Positions 34,255-41,203 of a DNA stretch of 64,000 bases are shown here, piece by piece. The stretch is taken from contig NZ_JAIVAH010000012.1 of the NCBI RefSeq assembly GCF_020171745.1, forward strand, positions 124,001-188,000, written 5' to 3'. Each line of letters starts with the position of its first letter. Position 1 is the first letter of the stretch. The stretch comes from Prescottella equi (GTDB lineage: Bacteria; Actinomycetota; Actinomycetes; Mycobacteriales; Mycobacteriaceae). The position numbers and the translations under genes are program-made. Below the pieces are notes generated by a model. That model worked only from the letters and a program-made list of their open reading frames with translations. It ran no database searches and was not told the DNA's origin.

Positions 34255-35523
34255 CTAGCTACCGGAGCCGGAGAGGCCCTTCGCCCAGTCGTAGCTCTCG
34301 AGGTAGGGATCCGGCTGGATCGGGCCGTCGGACTCCCACACGGTGTAGATCAGGCCGTCGCCGCGGATCTCGCCGATGCGTGCGGTCTTGGTGATGTGGT
34401 GGTTGTCGCCGTCGATGGTCACGAGACCCTCGGGCGCCTGGAAGGTGACGCCGTCAGCGGCCGCCTGGACGTCGGCCACGGCGAACGAATCCGCCTTCTC
34501 AACAGTGTTCTTCCACAGGTACACCGACGTGTAGGCGGCTTCCATCGGGTCCGACGTAGGCTTGTTCGCGCCGTACTTGGCCTTGTACGCGTCGACGAAC
34601 TTCTTGTTCTCCGGGGAATCGACGGTCTGGTAGTAGTTCCATGCGGTGAGCTGGCCGGCGACGTTCTGCGCACCGATGCCGCCCACCTCCTCCTCGGCGA
34701 TCGACACCGAGACAACAGGCATTTCAGCGGCTTTCAGGCCGACGTTCGAGTACTCGCGGAAGAATGCGACGTTGGAATCGCCGTTGAGGGTGTTGAAGAC
34801 GGCGTCGGCGTCGGCGGTGCGGACCTTGTTGACGATGGTCGAGAAGTCGGTGGAGCCGAGCGGCGTGTAGTCCTCGCCCTTGATCTCGATCCCGTTGGCG
34901 GCCGCGTACGCCTTGATGATCCGGTTCGCGGTCTGCGGGAAGACGTAGTCGCTGCCCACCAGGTACAGCGACTTGACGCCCTTCTCCTTCAGGTAGTCCA
35001 GCGCCGGGGCGATCTGTTGGTTCGTGGTCGCGCCGGTGTAGAAGATGTTGGGGGAGTCCTCGAGGCCCTCGTACTGCACGGGGTAGTACAGCAGCGCGTT
35101 GTTGTCCTCGAACACCGGCAGCATGGCCTTGCGGCTGGACGACGTCCAACCACCGAAAACGGCTGCGACACAGTCGCTGCTGATGAGCTTCTCGGCCTTC
35201 TCGGCGAACACCGTCGGCTCCGAGGCGCCGTCCTCGGCGACGATCTGGATCTTCTTGCCGAGCACACCGCCGGCGTTGTTGATCTCCTCGACCGCGAGGG
35301 CGATGGAGTCGTGGACGGTGACCTCGCTGATCGCCATCGTGCCGGACAGCGAGTTGAGCGAACCGACCTTGACGGTCTCGCCCGAGGTGTCGACACAGGA
35401 TGCGGCGGACGTCGTACCGGCGGCCGAGGTGTCCGACGCCTTGCTGCCGCAGGCGGTGAGGACCAGGCCGAGCGCCGCGAGTGCGGCCGGGGCGGTGAGA
35501 GCACGCTTCGAGAACGTGGGCAT
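34255..35523 (-). CDS. urtA: urea-type ABC importer binding lipoprotein UrtA
   Basis: 422 residues. Lipoprotein signal with lipobox LTAC (Cys25), a Ser/Thr/Ala-rich linker, then the UrtA fold: VKVGSLNSLSGTMAISE, DGASEPTVFAEKAEKL, FGGWTSSSRKAMLPVFE and LLYYPVQYEGLE. The UrtA family binds urea, and related proteins bind other small amides or guanidine. First gene of urtABCDE-uca. Nitrogen control is plausible (see the candidate GlnR site at 35645-35657). An 8-bp palindrome CGTATACG (35572-35579) also lies in the promoter region. Confidence 0.92.
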   Translation of the reverse strand: MPTFSKRALTAPAALAALGLVLTACGSKASDTSAAGTTSAASCVDTSGETVKVGSLNSLSGTMAISEVTVHDSIALAVEEINNAGGVLGKKIQIVAEDGASEPTVFAEKAEKLISSDCVAAVFGGWTSSSRKAMLPVFEDNNALLYYPVQYEGLEDSPNIFYTGATTNQQIAPALDYLKEKGVKSLYLVGSDYVFPQTANRIIKAYAAANGIEIKGEDYTPLGSTDFSTIVNKVRTADADAVFNTLNGDSNVAFFREYSNVGLKAAEMPVVSVSIAEEEVGGIGAQNVAGQLTAWNYYQTVDSPENKKFVDAYKAKYGANKPTSDPMEAAYTSVYLWKNTVEKADSFAVADVQAAADGVTFQAPEGLVTIDGDNHHITKTARIGEIRGDGLIYTVWESDGPIQPDPYLESYDWAKGLSGSGS

Positions 35524-35644
35524 GGACGAGCCTTTCCGTCGAGAGGAATGACGCTGAGCTGCGGAGAGGTACGTATACGACGCTGTATCCGTGATTCGAG
35601 ACAGTAGGCGGAAGTTGTTGCGCCGGAATGTCTGTGGATCACGA

Positions 35645-35657
35645 GTTCGTGTCGCGT
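35645..35657 (-). promoter_or_regulatory. candidate GlnR-type site before urtA
   Basis: On the minus strand this reads AC-N9-AC, the minimal core of actinobacterial GlnR boxes, about 120 bp upstream of urtA. The flanking consensus bases fit poorly, so this is a weak suggestion resting partly on the nitrogen role of the operon. Confidence 0.25.
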
Positions 35658-35731
35658 ATTACGCACACATGAACAGGAGCTCACGCGGCCTCGACGGACG
35701 AGACCCGACTAGCGGGAAAGGTGCTGGTGGA

Positions 35732-37141
35732 TCAGAGAATCGTGTAGGGCGACACCGAACTGCGGTGCTCGTTGATGTCGAGTTCTTTGCCCAGCGGAGG
35801 GAATGCCCGCTGCGGACAGTTCATCCGCTCGCACACCCGGCAGCCGGCGCCGATCGGGGTGGCGGTGCTGCCGCCGAGATCCAGGCCGTCGGCGTAGACG
35901 ACCCGCGGTGCATGCCGCAGTTCGCATCCCAAGCCGATCGCGAAGGTCTTGCCGGGCTGCCCGTAGCGCTGCGCGCGCCGCTCCACGGTGCGCGCCACCC
36001 ACAGGTAGTTGCGGCCGTCGGGCATCTGCGCGATCTGCGTCATGATCTTGCCGGGGTACGCGAACGTCTCGTACACGTTCCACAGCGGACACGTGCCGCC
36101 GCTGGACGAGAAGTGGAAACCGGTGGCGGACTGGCGCTTCGACATGTTGCCCGCGCGGTCGACGCGGACGAACGACCACGGCACGCCGCGCTGCTTGGGG
36201 CGCTGCAGCGTCGACAGGCGGTGGCAGATCGTCTCGTAGCTGATCGCGTAGAACGCCGACAGCCGCTCGATGTCGTACCGGAAGTCCTCGGCGATCTCGT
36301 GGAACTGGCCGTACGGCAGCACTGTCGCCGCCGCGAAGTAGTTGGCCAGGCCGAGCATGGCCAGCGAACGGGCCTCGTCGGACGTGAAGTTGCCCTCGTC
36401 CACGAGCCGGCGGAGCAGATCGCCGCACTCGAGGTACGCCAGCTCGGTCGCGAACTTGAACACCTGCTGTCCGCCGGACAGCGCCGGCGAGATCTCCAGC
36501 ACCCGGGTCTCCGGGTCGTAGCGGTGCAGCACGTTCTCGCCCAGGTCGATGCGGCGGACGATCTGCACGTCGTGCAGGCTCTCCATCCGGCGCGCGATCC
36601 CCTCGGCGATGTCGCCGCGATGGAAGCGCAGACGCGCGGTGAGCTCCTCGGCCGCGGTGTCCAGGTCGTGGATGTAGTTCTGCCGCTGATAGAAGTAGTC
36701 GCGCACTTCCTCGTGCGGCATCGTGATCGAGCCGCTGCCGCTGCCGTCACTGAACCGGTCCTCGGTGGCCGCGGCCAGCTGCGCCGACGTGTTCCGGAAG
36801 CGGCTGTGCATGTTGACCATCGCCTTCGCCAGCCCCGGATGCGACGACACCATCTCCGCGATCTCCTGCGCGTCCGCGTCGATGCCCATGTCCTTGTCGA
36901 GGGCCACCTCGCGCAACTCGGCGATCAACCGGGTGTCGTCCTGCGACGAGAAGAACGTGGTGTCGACCCCGAACACCTCACTGATCCGCAGCAGCACCGG
37001 CACCGTCAACGGGCGGACGTCGTGCTCGATCTGGTTGAGGTAGCTGGCGGAGATGTCCAGCGTCTTGGCGAGCGCGGCCTGGCTCAGGCCACGCTCGGTA
37101 CGGAGCTGCCGCAGCCGGGCGCCGACGAAGGTCTTGGACAT
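35732..37141 (-). CDS. ramB: RamB-type regulator of acetate/glyoxylate metabolism
   Basis: 469 residues. An XRE helix-turn-helix fills residues about 8-62 (LRQLRTERGLSQAALAKTLDISASYLNQIE), then a long linker, then the ScfR/short-chain-acyl-CoA domain with the Cys-rich C terminus (GGTCPLWN, GLGCELRHA, GCRVCERMNCPQRAF). In Corynebacterium and M. tuberculosis (Rv0465c) RamB represses isocitrate lyase and its own gene. The target gene aceA lies 1.7 kb away, as in mycobacteria. TACGCT on the minus strand (37149-37154) ends 7 nt before the ATG, giving a leaderless message; an inverted repeat covers the -35 area. Confidence 0.92.
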   Translation of the reverse strand: MSKTFVGARLRQLRTERGLSQAALAKTLDISASYLNQIEHDVRPLTVPVLLRISEVFGVDTTFFSSQDDTRLIAELREVALDKDMGIDADAQEIAEMVSSHPGLAKAMVNMHSRFRNTSAQLAAATEDRFSDGSGSGSITMPHEEVRDYFYQRQNYIHDLDTAAEELTARLRFHRGDIAEGIARRMESLHDVQIVRRIDLGENVLHRYDPETRVLEISPALSGGQQVFKFATELAYLECGDLLRRLVDEGNFTSDEARSLAMLGLANYFAAATVLPYGQFHEIAEDFRYDIERLSAFYAISYETICHRLSTLQRPKQRGVPWSFVRVDRAGNMSKRQSATGFHFSSSGGTCPLWNVYETFAYPGKIMTQIAQMPDGRNYLWVARTVERRAQRYGQPGKTFAIGLGCELRHAPRVVYADGLDLGGSTATPIGAGCRVCERMNCPQRAFPPLGKELDINEHRSSVSPYTIL

Positions 37142-37514
37142 GCCAGCCAGCGTACGAGCGCCCTGCTAACCGTGCAAAGGAATGGGTTAGCAGCCGGGCG
37201 TCCGGGGTGGATCCCGACTAACCGAACATCAGACCGATCATGACGTTTCAGAGACAAGTCTTGACATCTCGGTGACAGTGACAAAAGCTGGGCGACAGTC
37301 ATTGATCGATTGTGTAAAGCATTGGTTGCTAGGCAGTTTGGGACGTGGGGCGGAGGCTCGCGCGTCCCGAGCGCACGGACGCGGGCGCCCTCCGCCGGGT
37401 GGGGTCCCCGGTTCACGCTCGCCCTCCGAACTGGGCGTGAGCCGTTCTCTGCTTCAGAGTCGCCGGTCGGCCCTCGTCGGCCCGGCATTCGACCAGGAAC
37501 CGCCAGAGGTCACG
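37142..37514. other. 373-bp divergent control region between ramB and the 275-aa gene
   Basis: Holds the leaderless ramB promoter (-10 at 37149-37154) and the ramB inverted repeat (37163-37193). Toward the right is TTGACA at 37261-37266, with no good -10 at standard distance. No gene is supportable in it: the open frame from 37272 gives Arg/Gly/Pro-rich sequence unlike a protein. Confidence 0.5.
37163..37193. promoter_or_regulatory. inverted repeat in the ramB promoter, likely RamB autoregulatory site
   Basis: CTGCTAACC (37163-37171) and GGTTAGCAG (37185-37193) form perfect 9-bp arms 13 bp apart. The spacer contains TGCAAAG (37173-37179), the complement of the CTTTGCA core found in RamB sites. 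It covers the expected -35 region of ramB. Confidence 0.6.
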
Positions 37515-38342
37515 ATGATCTTCACCTCCAAGCGCCGCGCACGCGTCGGAGTCCCAGCTCCGGCGCTCGTCCCGTCCACTGATTCCGCCGAGCCCTCGGG
37601 CAGCGCGCTCGGTCCGGTCGACGTGGCGGCCGCGACGAACGAGGAATCGACGGAAGCCGACGCGGTGGCCGTGGCGGCCCGGTGGCTGGTTCTCACTACC
37701 GATATCGCCCCCGGCTACGCCCGGGCGCTCCTGCCGGAACCGTTCGCGGTCGCGGACCGGCCGCAATTGGCGGTGTGGATCGTCGAACCGCTGTCCGCCG
37801 ACTCCGACACGGTGGGCGTCCCGGTCGGTCGGTTGTTCGCAGGGATGTCGTGCAATTGTTTGTTGCCGGGTGAGCAGGACGAGAGCGCGTACACATCCGA
37901 CTTCCTCGTGGGTGCACCGATCGAGGACGGAGACCGCGACCCCTTCTCGCTGCCCGACCTGCCGCAGACGGCGCTGAGCCTGGTGAACGGCGTCGGCGGC
38001 ATGGGGTTCTCGATTCCTCCCGTCGACGGCGTGGGTAGAGGAGTGGTGGGCCGGGTCGAGCTGTCCGAGTGTGACGGCGGGCAAGTCCAGCTGACGCCCG
38101 ACTGGCTCGCCTGCCAGTCCTGGCGCGCCGACCTCGTGGGCGGCTCCGGCGACGGCGGCGCCGGGCGTCCCGACCTCGTCCACACCCAGTGGGAGGTGAC
38201 CCGGCTGTCGCCGATCGTCACGGGTTCCGCCGTCATCGAGTGCGCCGAGTTCGGATCGCACGCGTACGACCTGTCGGGGCCGGCGGCCGCCCTGGACGCG
38301 CGGTACGGCTTCGCGCGAGTGGCGATTCTCGGCCGGCAGTAG
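37515..38342 (+). CDS. unassigned protein between ramB and aceA
   Basis: 275 residues, no signal peptide. The first ~50 residues are low-complexity (Ala/Pro/Ser/Glu). A folded part begins VAARWLVLTTDIAPGYARALLPEPFAV. The phrasing of ligand-pocket strands and a central GMSCNCLLPGEQ recalls the acetoacetate decarboxylase-like fold only faintly, and I would not assign it. It occupies the place of the acyl-ACP thioesterase Rv0466 in M. tuberculosis but is not recognisably that. ATG 37515 has AGAGG upstream. Confidence 0.65.
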   Translation: MIFTSKRRARVGVPAPALVPSTDSAEPSGSALGPVDVAAATNEESTEADAVAVAARWLVLTTDIAPGYARALLPEPFAVADRPQLAVWIVEPLSADSDTVGVPVGRLFAGMSCNCLLPGEQDESAYTSDFLVGAPIEDGDRDPFSLPDLPQTALSLVNGVGGMGFSIPPVDGVGRGVVGRVELSECDGGQVQLTPDWLACQSWRADLVGGSGDGGAGRPDLVHTQWEVTRLSPIVTGSAVIECAEFGSHAYDLSGPAAALDARYGFARVAILGRQ

Positions 38343-38350
38343 CCGCCCAC

Positions 38351-38383
38351 GGAGCCTCCGTGGAGCCTCCGTGGAGCCTTCCA
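38351..38383. repeat. 11-bp tandem repeat, three units
   Basis: GGAGCCTCCGT at 38351 and 38362, followed by the diverged unit GGAGCCTTCCA at 38373. The first unit also forms a tight palindrome with flanking CCAC/GTGG (38347-38363). It lies right after the stop of the 275-aa gene. Confidence 0.6.
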
Positions 38384-38574
38384 TGGGCGTCCGGAGTATC
38401 TGTGACGCGGATTCCCGCGTGTTCCGGTGTACGGAACGATGTCCGATTCCTGTGATTGCCCTCACATGCCCGTGTGCGGCCCGGTGAGGGGGCCTCCCGG
38501 ATCGGGTGTCCGACGTGTCCAACTTCACCTCGCGGCACCCTGTCCGGTTTTCGCGCTAACCCCGAGGTGAAGGC

Positions 38575-38612
38575 CTACTTGCGGGTAACTTTCCTTGCTA
38601 CTCGCGGGTAAC
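38575..38612. promoter_or_regulatory. two copies of a 15-bp motif upstream of aceA
   Basis: CTACTTGCGGGTAAC (38575-38589) and CTACTCGCGGGTAAC (38598-38612) differ at one base and are 23 bp apart, about two helical turns. They share TACTCGCG(A/G)GTAA with the palindrome upstream of lpd (12054-12069). Confidence 0.55.
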
Positions 38613-38639
38613 CCAAGCAACTGCTTGGCTGTGCAGAAA

Positions 38640-38692
38640 TTAGCAAGCTTTGCAGATTGAATTGAAAAGCTAGCGAAGATTGGCATTAGCAA
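38640..38692. promoter_or_regulatory. RamB-type motifs upstream of aceA
   Basis: TTAGCAA occurs at 38640-38646 and 38686-38692, and CTAGCGA at 38670-38676. AGCTTTGCAGA (38646-38656) matches 9 of 11 bases of the corynebacterial RamB core AACTTTGCAAA. The same TTAGCA and CTTTGCA words make up the repeat upstream of ramB. Confidence 0.5.
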
Positions 38693-38811
38693 CAGGTAGA
38701 CGGCGGTTTTCGGCTGTGCCATTCTCGGTTTGTACATCCGAACGGCCTGGCAACGATGTGAAGCAGTACATCCGTACCGGTCGCAGCAGCAGAGAAGAAG
38801 TGGAGCTTTCG

Positions 38812-40101
38812 ATGTCGACCACCGGCACCCCGAGGACCGCAGAGCAGATCCAGCAGGATTGGGACACCAACCCCCGCTGGAAGGGCGTCACGCGCAACTA
38901 CACGGCCGAGCAGGTCGTCAAGCTGCAGGGCACCGTCGTCGAGGAGGCCACCCTCGCTCGCCGCGGTTCGGAGATCCTCTGGGATCTCGTCAACAACGAG
39001 GACTACATCAACTCGCTCGGTGCGCTCACCGGCAACCAGGCCGTCCAGCAGGTCCGCGCGGGCCTCAAGGCCATCTACCTCTCCGGCTGGCAGGTCGCCG
39101 GTGACGCCAACCTCTCCGGCCACACCTACCCGGACCAGTCGCTGTACCCGGCCAACTCGGTTCCGCAGGTCGTCCGCCGCATCAACAACGCGCTGCTGCG
39201 CGCCGACGAGATCGCCAAGGTCGAGGGCGACACCTCGGTCGACAACTGGCTCGCCCCGATCGTCGCCGACGGTGAGGCCGGCTTCGGTGGCGCCCTCAAC
39301 GTCTACGAGCTGCAGAAGGCCATGATCGCGGCCGGCGTCGCCGGTTCGCACTGGGAGGACCAGCTCGCGTCGGAGAAGAAGTGCGGCCACCTCGGTGGCA
39401 AGGTGCTCATCCCCACCCAGCAGCACATCCGCACCCTGACCTCGGCTCGCCTCGCGGCCGACGTCGCCGACGTCCCGACGGTCGTCATCGCCCGCACCGA
39501 CGCCGAGGCCGCCACGCTGCTGACCTCCGACGTCGACGAGCGTGACCGCGAGTTCCTCGACGGCACCCGCACCGCCGAGGGCTTCTACGGCGTCAAGAAC
39601 GGCATCGAGCCCTGCATCGCCCGCGCCAAGGCCTACGCCCCGTACTCCGACCTCATCTGGATGGAGACCGGTGTGCCGGACCTCGAGGTCGCGAAGAAGT
39701 TCGCCGAGGCCGTCCGCAGCGAGTTCCCGGACCAGCTCCTGGCCTACAACTGCTCGCCGTCCTTCAACTGGAAGGCGCACCTGGACGACGCGACCATCGC
39801 GAAGTTCCAGAAGGAGCTCGGCGCGATGGGCTTCAAGTTCCAGTTCATCACCCTGGCCGGCTTCCACTCGCTCAACTACGGCATGTTCGACCTGGCTCAC
39901 GGCTACGCCCGCGAGGGCATGACCGCCTTCGTCGACCTGCAGGAGCGCGAGTTCAAGGCTGCCGAGGAGCGCGGCTTCACCGCCATCAAGCACCAGCGTG
40001 AGGTCGGCGCCGGCTACTTCGACAGCATCGCCACCACCGTCGACCCCAACACCTCGACGGCGGCCCTCAAGGGCTCCACCGAAGAGGGCCAGTTCCACTA
40101 G
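38812..40101 (+). CDS. aceA: isocitrate lyase (Icl1 type)
   Basis: 429 residues. Splits isocitrate into glyoxylate and succinate for growth on acetate and fatty acids, and can act as methylisocitrate lyase in mycolata. The catalytic loop KKCGH carries Cys191; substrate and metal sites [21 protein letters not shown] and YNCSPSFNW are intact. The ATG follows GGAG at 38802-38805. fadB2 lies downstream after a hairpin. RamB repression and a second factor binding the 15-bp motif are likely. Confidence 0.97.
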   Translation: MSTTGTPRTAEQIQQDWDTNPRWKGVTRNYTAEQVVKLQGTVVEEATLARRGSEILWDLVNNEDYINSLGALTGNQAVQQVRAGLKAIYLSGWQVAGDANLSGHTYPDQSLYPANSVPQVVRRINNALLRADEIAKVEGDTSVDNWLAPIVADGEAGFGGALNVYELQKAMIAAGVAGSHWEDQLASEKKCGHLGGKVLIPTQQHIRTLTSARLAADVADVPTVVIARTDAEAATLLTSDVDERDREFLDGTRTAEGFYGVKNGIEPCIARAKAYAPYSDLIWMETGVPDLEVAKKFAEAVRSEFPDQLLAYNCSPSFNWKAHLDDATIAKFQKELGAMGFKFQFITLAGFHSLNYGMFDLAHGYAREGMTAFVDLQEREFKAAEERGFTAIKHQREVGAGYFDSIATTVDPNTSTAALKGSTEEGQFH

Positions 40102-40116
40102 GCCTCTCGACCACTC

Positions 40117-40156
40117 GGGAGGGATCGGCGGGGTGTCCTCCGCGCTGATCCCTCCC
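40117..40156 (+). terminator. hairpin after aceA
   Basis: GGGAGGGATC (40117-40126) pairs with GATCCCTCCC (40147-40156); an inner GCGG/CCGC stem lies in the loop. It probably attenuates read-through into fadB2 rather than fully blocking it. Confidence 0.65.
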
Positions 40157-40191
40157 GGGTAACCCGACCTCCACTTCGAAAAGGAGCTGAC

Positions 40192-41088
40192 GTGACCAGC
40201 GAAAAGATTCAGCGCGTCGGCGTGATCGGCGCCGGCATCATGGGTTCCGGAATCGCCGAGGTGTGCGCCCGCGCGCACGTCGACGTGCTGGTGTTCGAGC
40301 AGACCCGCGAACTTGCGGCGGCGGGGCGTTCGCGCATCCTCCGCTCGCTCGATCGCGGCGTGAGCAGTGGCAAGATCACCGAACGCGAGCGGGAGCAGGC
40401 AGCCTGGCGGTTGCGCTTCACCTCCGATCTCGGCGACTTCGCCGACCGGCAGCTCGTAGTGGAGGCCGTCGTCGAGGACGAGAAGATCAAGAGCGAGATC
40501 TTCACCGAACTCGATTCGATCGTGACGGATCCGGACGCGGTGCTCGCATCGAACACGTCCTCGATCCCGATCATGAAGCTGGGCATTGCGACCAAGGCGC
40601 CGGAGCGCGTGATCGGCATGCACTTCTTCAACCCGGTGCCCGTCCTCCCGCTCGTGGAACTGGTCACCACGCTCAAGACCAGCCCCGCGGTGTCGGCGCG
40701 AGCGGAGGCCTTCGCGAGTGAAGTGCTGGGCAAGCAGGTCGTGCGGTCGGCGGACCGGTCCGGTTTCGTCGTCAATGCCCTGCTCGTGCCGTACCTGCTC
40801 TCCGCGATCCGCATGGTGGAGTCGGGTTTCGCCACCAAGGAAGACGTCGACAAGGCGATGGTGCTCGGATGTGCGCACCCGATGGGTCCGCTCGCGCTGA
40901 CCGATCTGGTGGGACTTGACACCGTCAAGTCGATCGCCGACTCGATGTACGAGGAGTTCAAGGAGCCGCTGTACTCGGCCCCGCCACTGCTGCTGCGGAT
41001 GGTCGAGGCAGGGCTCGTCGGCAAGAAGTCGGGAGCCGGCTTCTACGAATACGCCGACAACGGCCGTGCTACCAAGAAGGCTAGCTAG
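40192..41088 (+). CDS. fadB2: 3-hydroxybutyryl-CoA dehydrogenase
   Basis: 298 residues. NAD motif VGVIGAGIMGSGIAEVC at the N terminus, ASNTSSIPI, and the catalytic His in GMHFFNPVPVLPLVELV; the C-terminal dimer domain ends in KKSGAGFYEY. Oxidises or reduces 3-hydroxyacyl-CoA with NAD(P). GTG 40192 follows AAGGAG (40181-40186). The aceA-fadB2 order matches M. tuberculosis Rv0467-Rv0468. Confidence 0.94.
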   Translation: MTSEKIQRVGVIGAGIMGSGIAEVCARAHVDVLVFEQTRELAAAGRSRILRSLDRGVSSGKITEREREQAAWRLRFTSDLGDFADRQLVVEAVVEDEKIKSEIFTELDSIVTDPDAVLASNTSSIPIMKLGIATKAPERVIGMHFFNPVPVLPLVELVTTLKTSPAVSARAEAFASEVLGKQVVRSADRSGFVVNALLVPYLLSAIRMVESGFATKEDVDKAMVLGCAHPMGPLALTDLVGLDTVKSIADSMYEEFKEPLYSAPPLLLRMVEAGLVGKKSGAGFYEYADNGRATKKAS

Positions 41089-41122
41089 ACAGCACTTTAC
41101 GGCAACACCAGCCAGCTCCTCG

Positions 41123-41174
41123 GCGCCCGTGTGTCTTCTCCGCACCCTCGGCAGCGGACAAGGCGCACGGGCGC
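41123..41174 (+). promoter_or_regulatory. leader hairpin before the MetE-family gene
   Basis: GCGCCCGTG (41123-41131) pairs exactly with CACGGGCGC (41166-41174), enclosing 34 nt, within a 115-nt gap. It ends about 29 nt before the start codon. It could be an attenuator or a fadB2 terminator. I see no cobalamin-riboswitch B12 box. Confidence 0.4.
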
Positions 41175-41203
41175 GAGGCGCTTGAAGGGAAAGGTCGATC
41201 CGC

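Larger units (their letters stand above)
38343..38811. other. 469-bp control region upstream of aceA
   Basis: No gene is supportable here. From left to right it holds: an 11-bp tandem repeat (38351-38383); a 9-bp inverted repeat CTTCACCTC/GAGGTGAAG (38523-38531 with 38564-38572), probably a terminator or attenuator; two near-identical 15-mers (38575-38589, 38598-38612); TAGCAA-type motifs between 38640 and 38692; and an AT-rich promoter area around 38655-38700. A GGAG site (38802-38805) precedes aceA. Confidence 0.6.

Noticed and set aside
35524..35731. Guanidine-I (ykkC) riboswitch before urtA
   Set aside because: I looked for the conserved paired and loop sequences on the minus strand and did not find them.
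37272..37514. N-terminal extension of the 275-residue gene
   Set aside because: Composition (Arg, Gly, Pro) is not protein-like and a ribosome site precedes ATG 37515.
41089..41203. Cobalamin riboswitch before the MetE-family gene
   Set aside because: Too short and no B12 box; only a simple stem is present.
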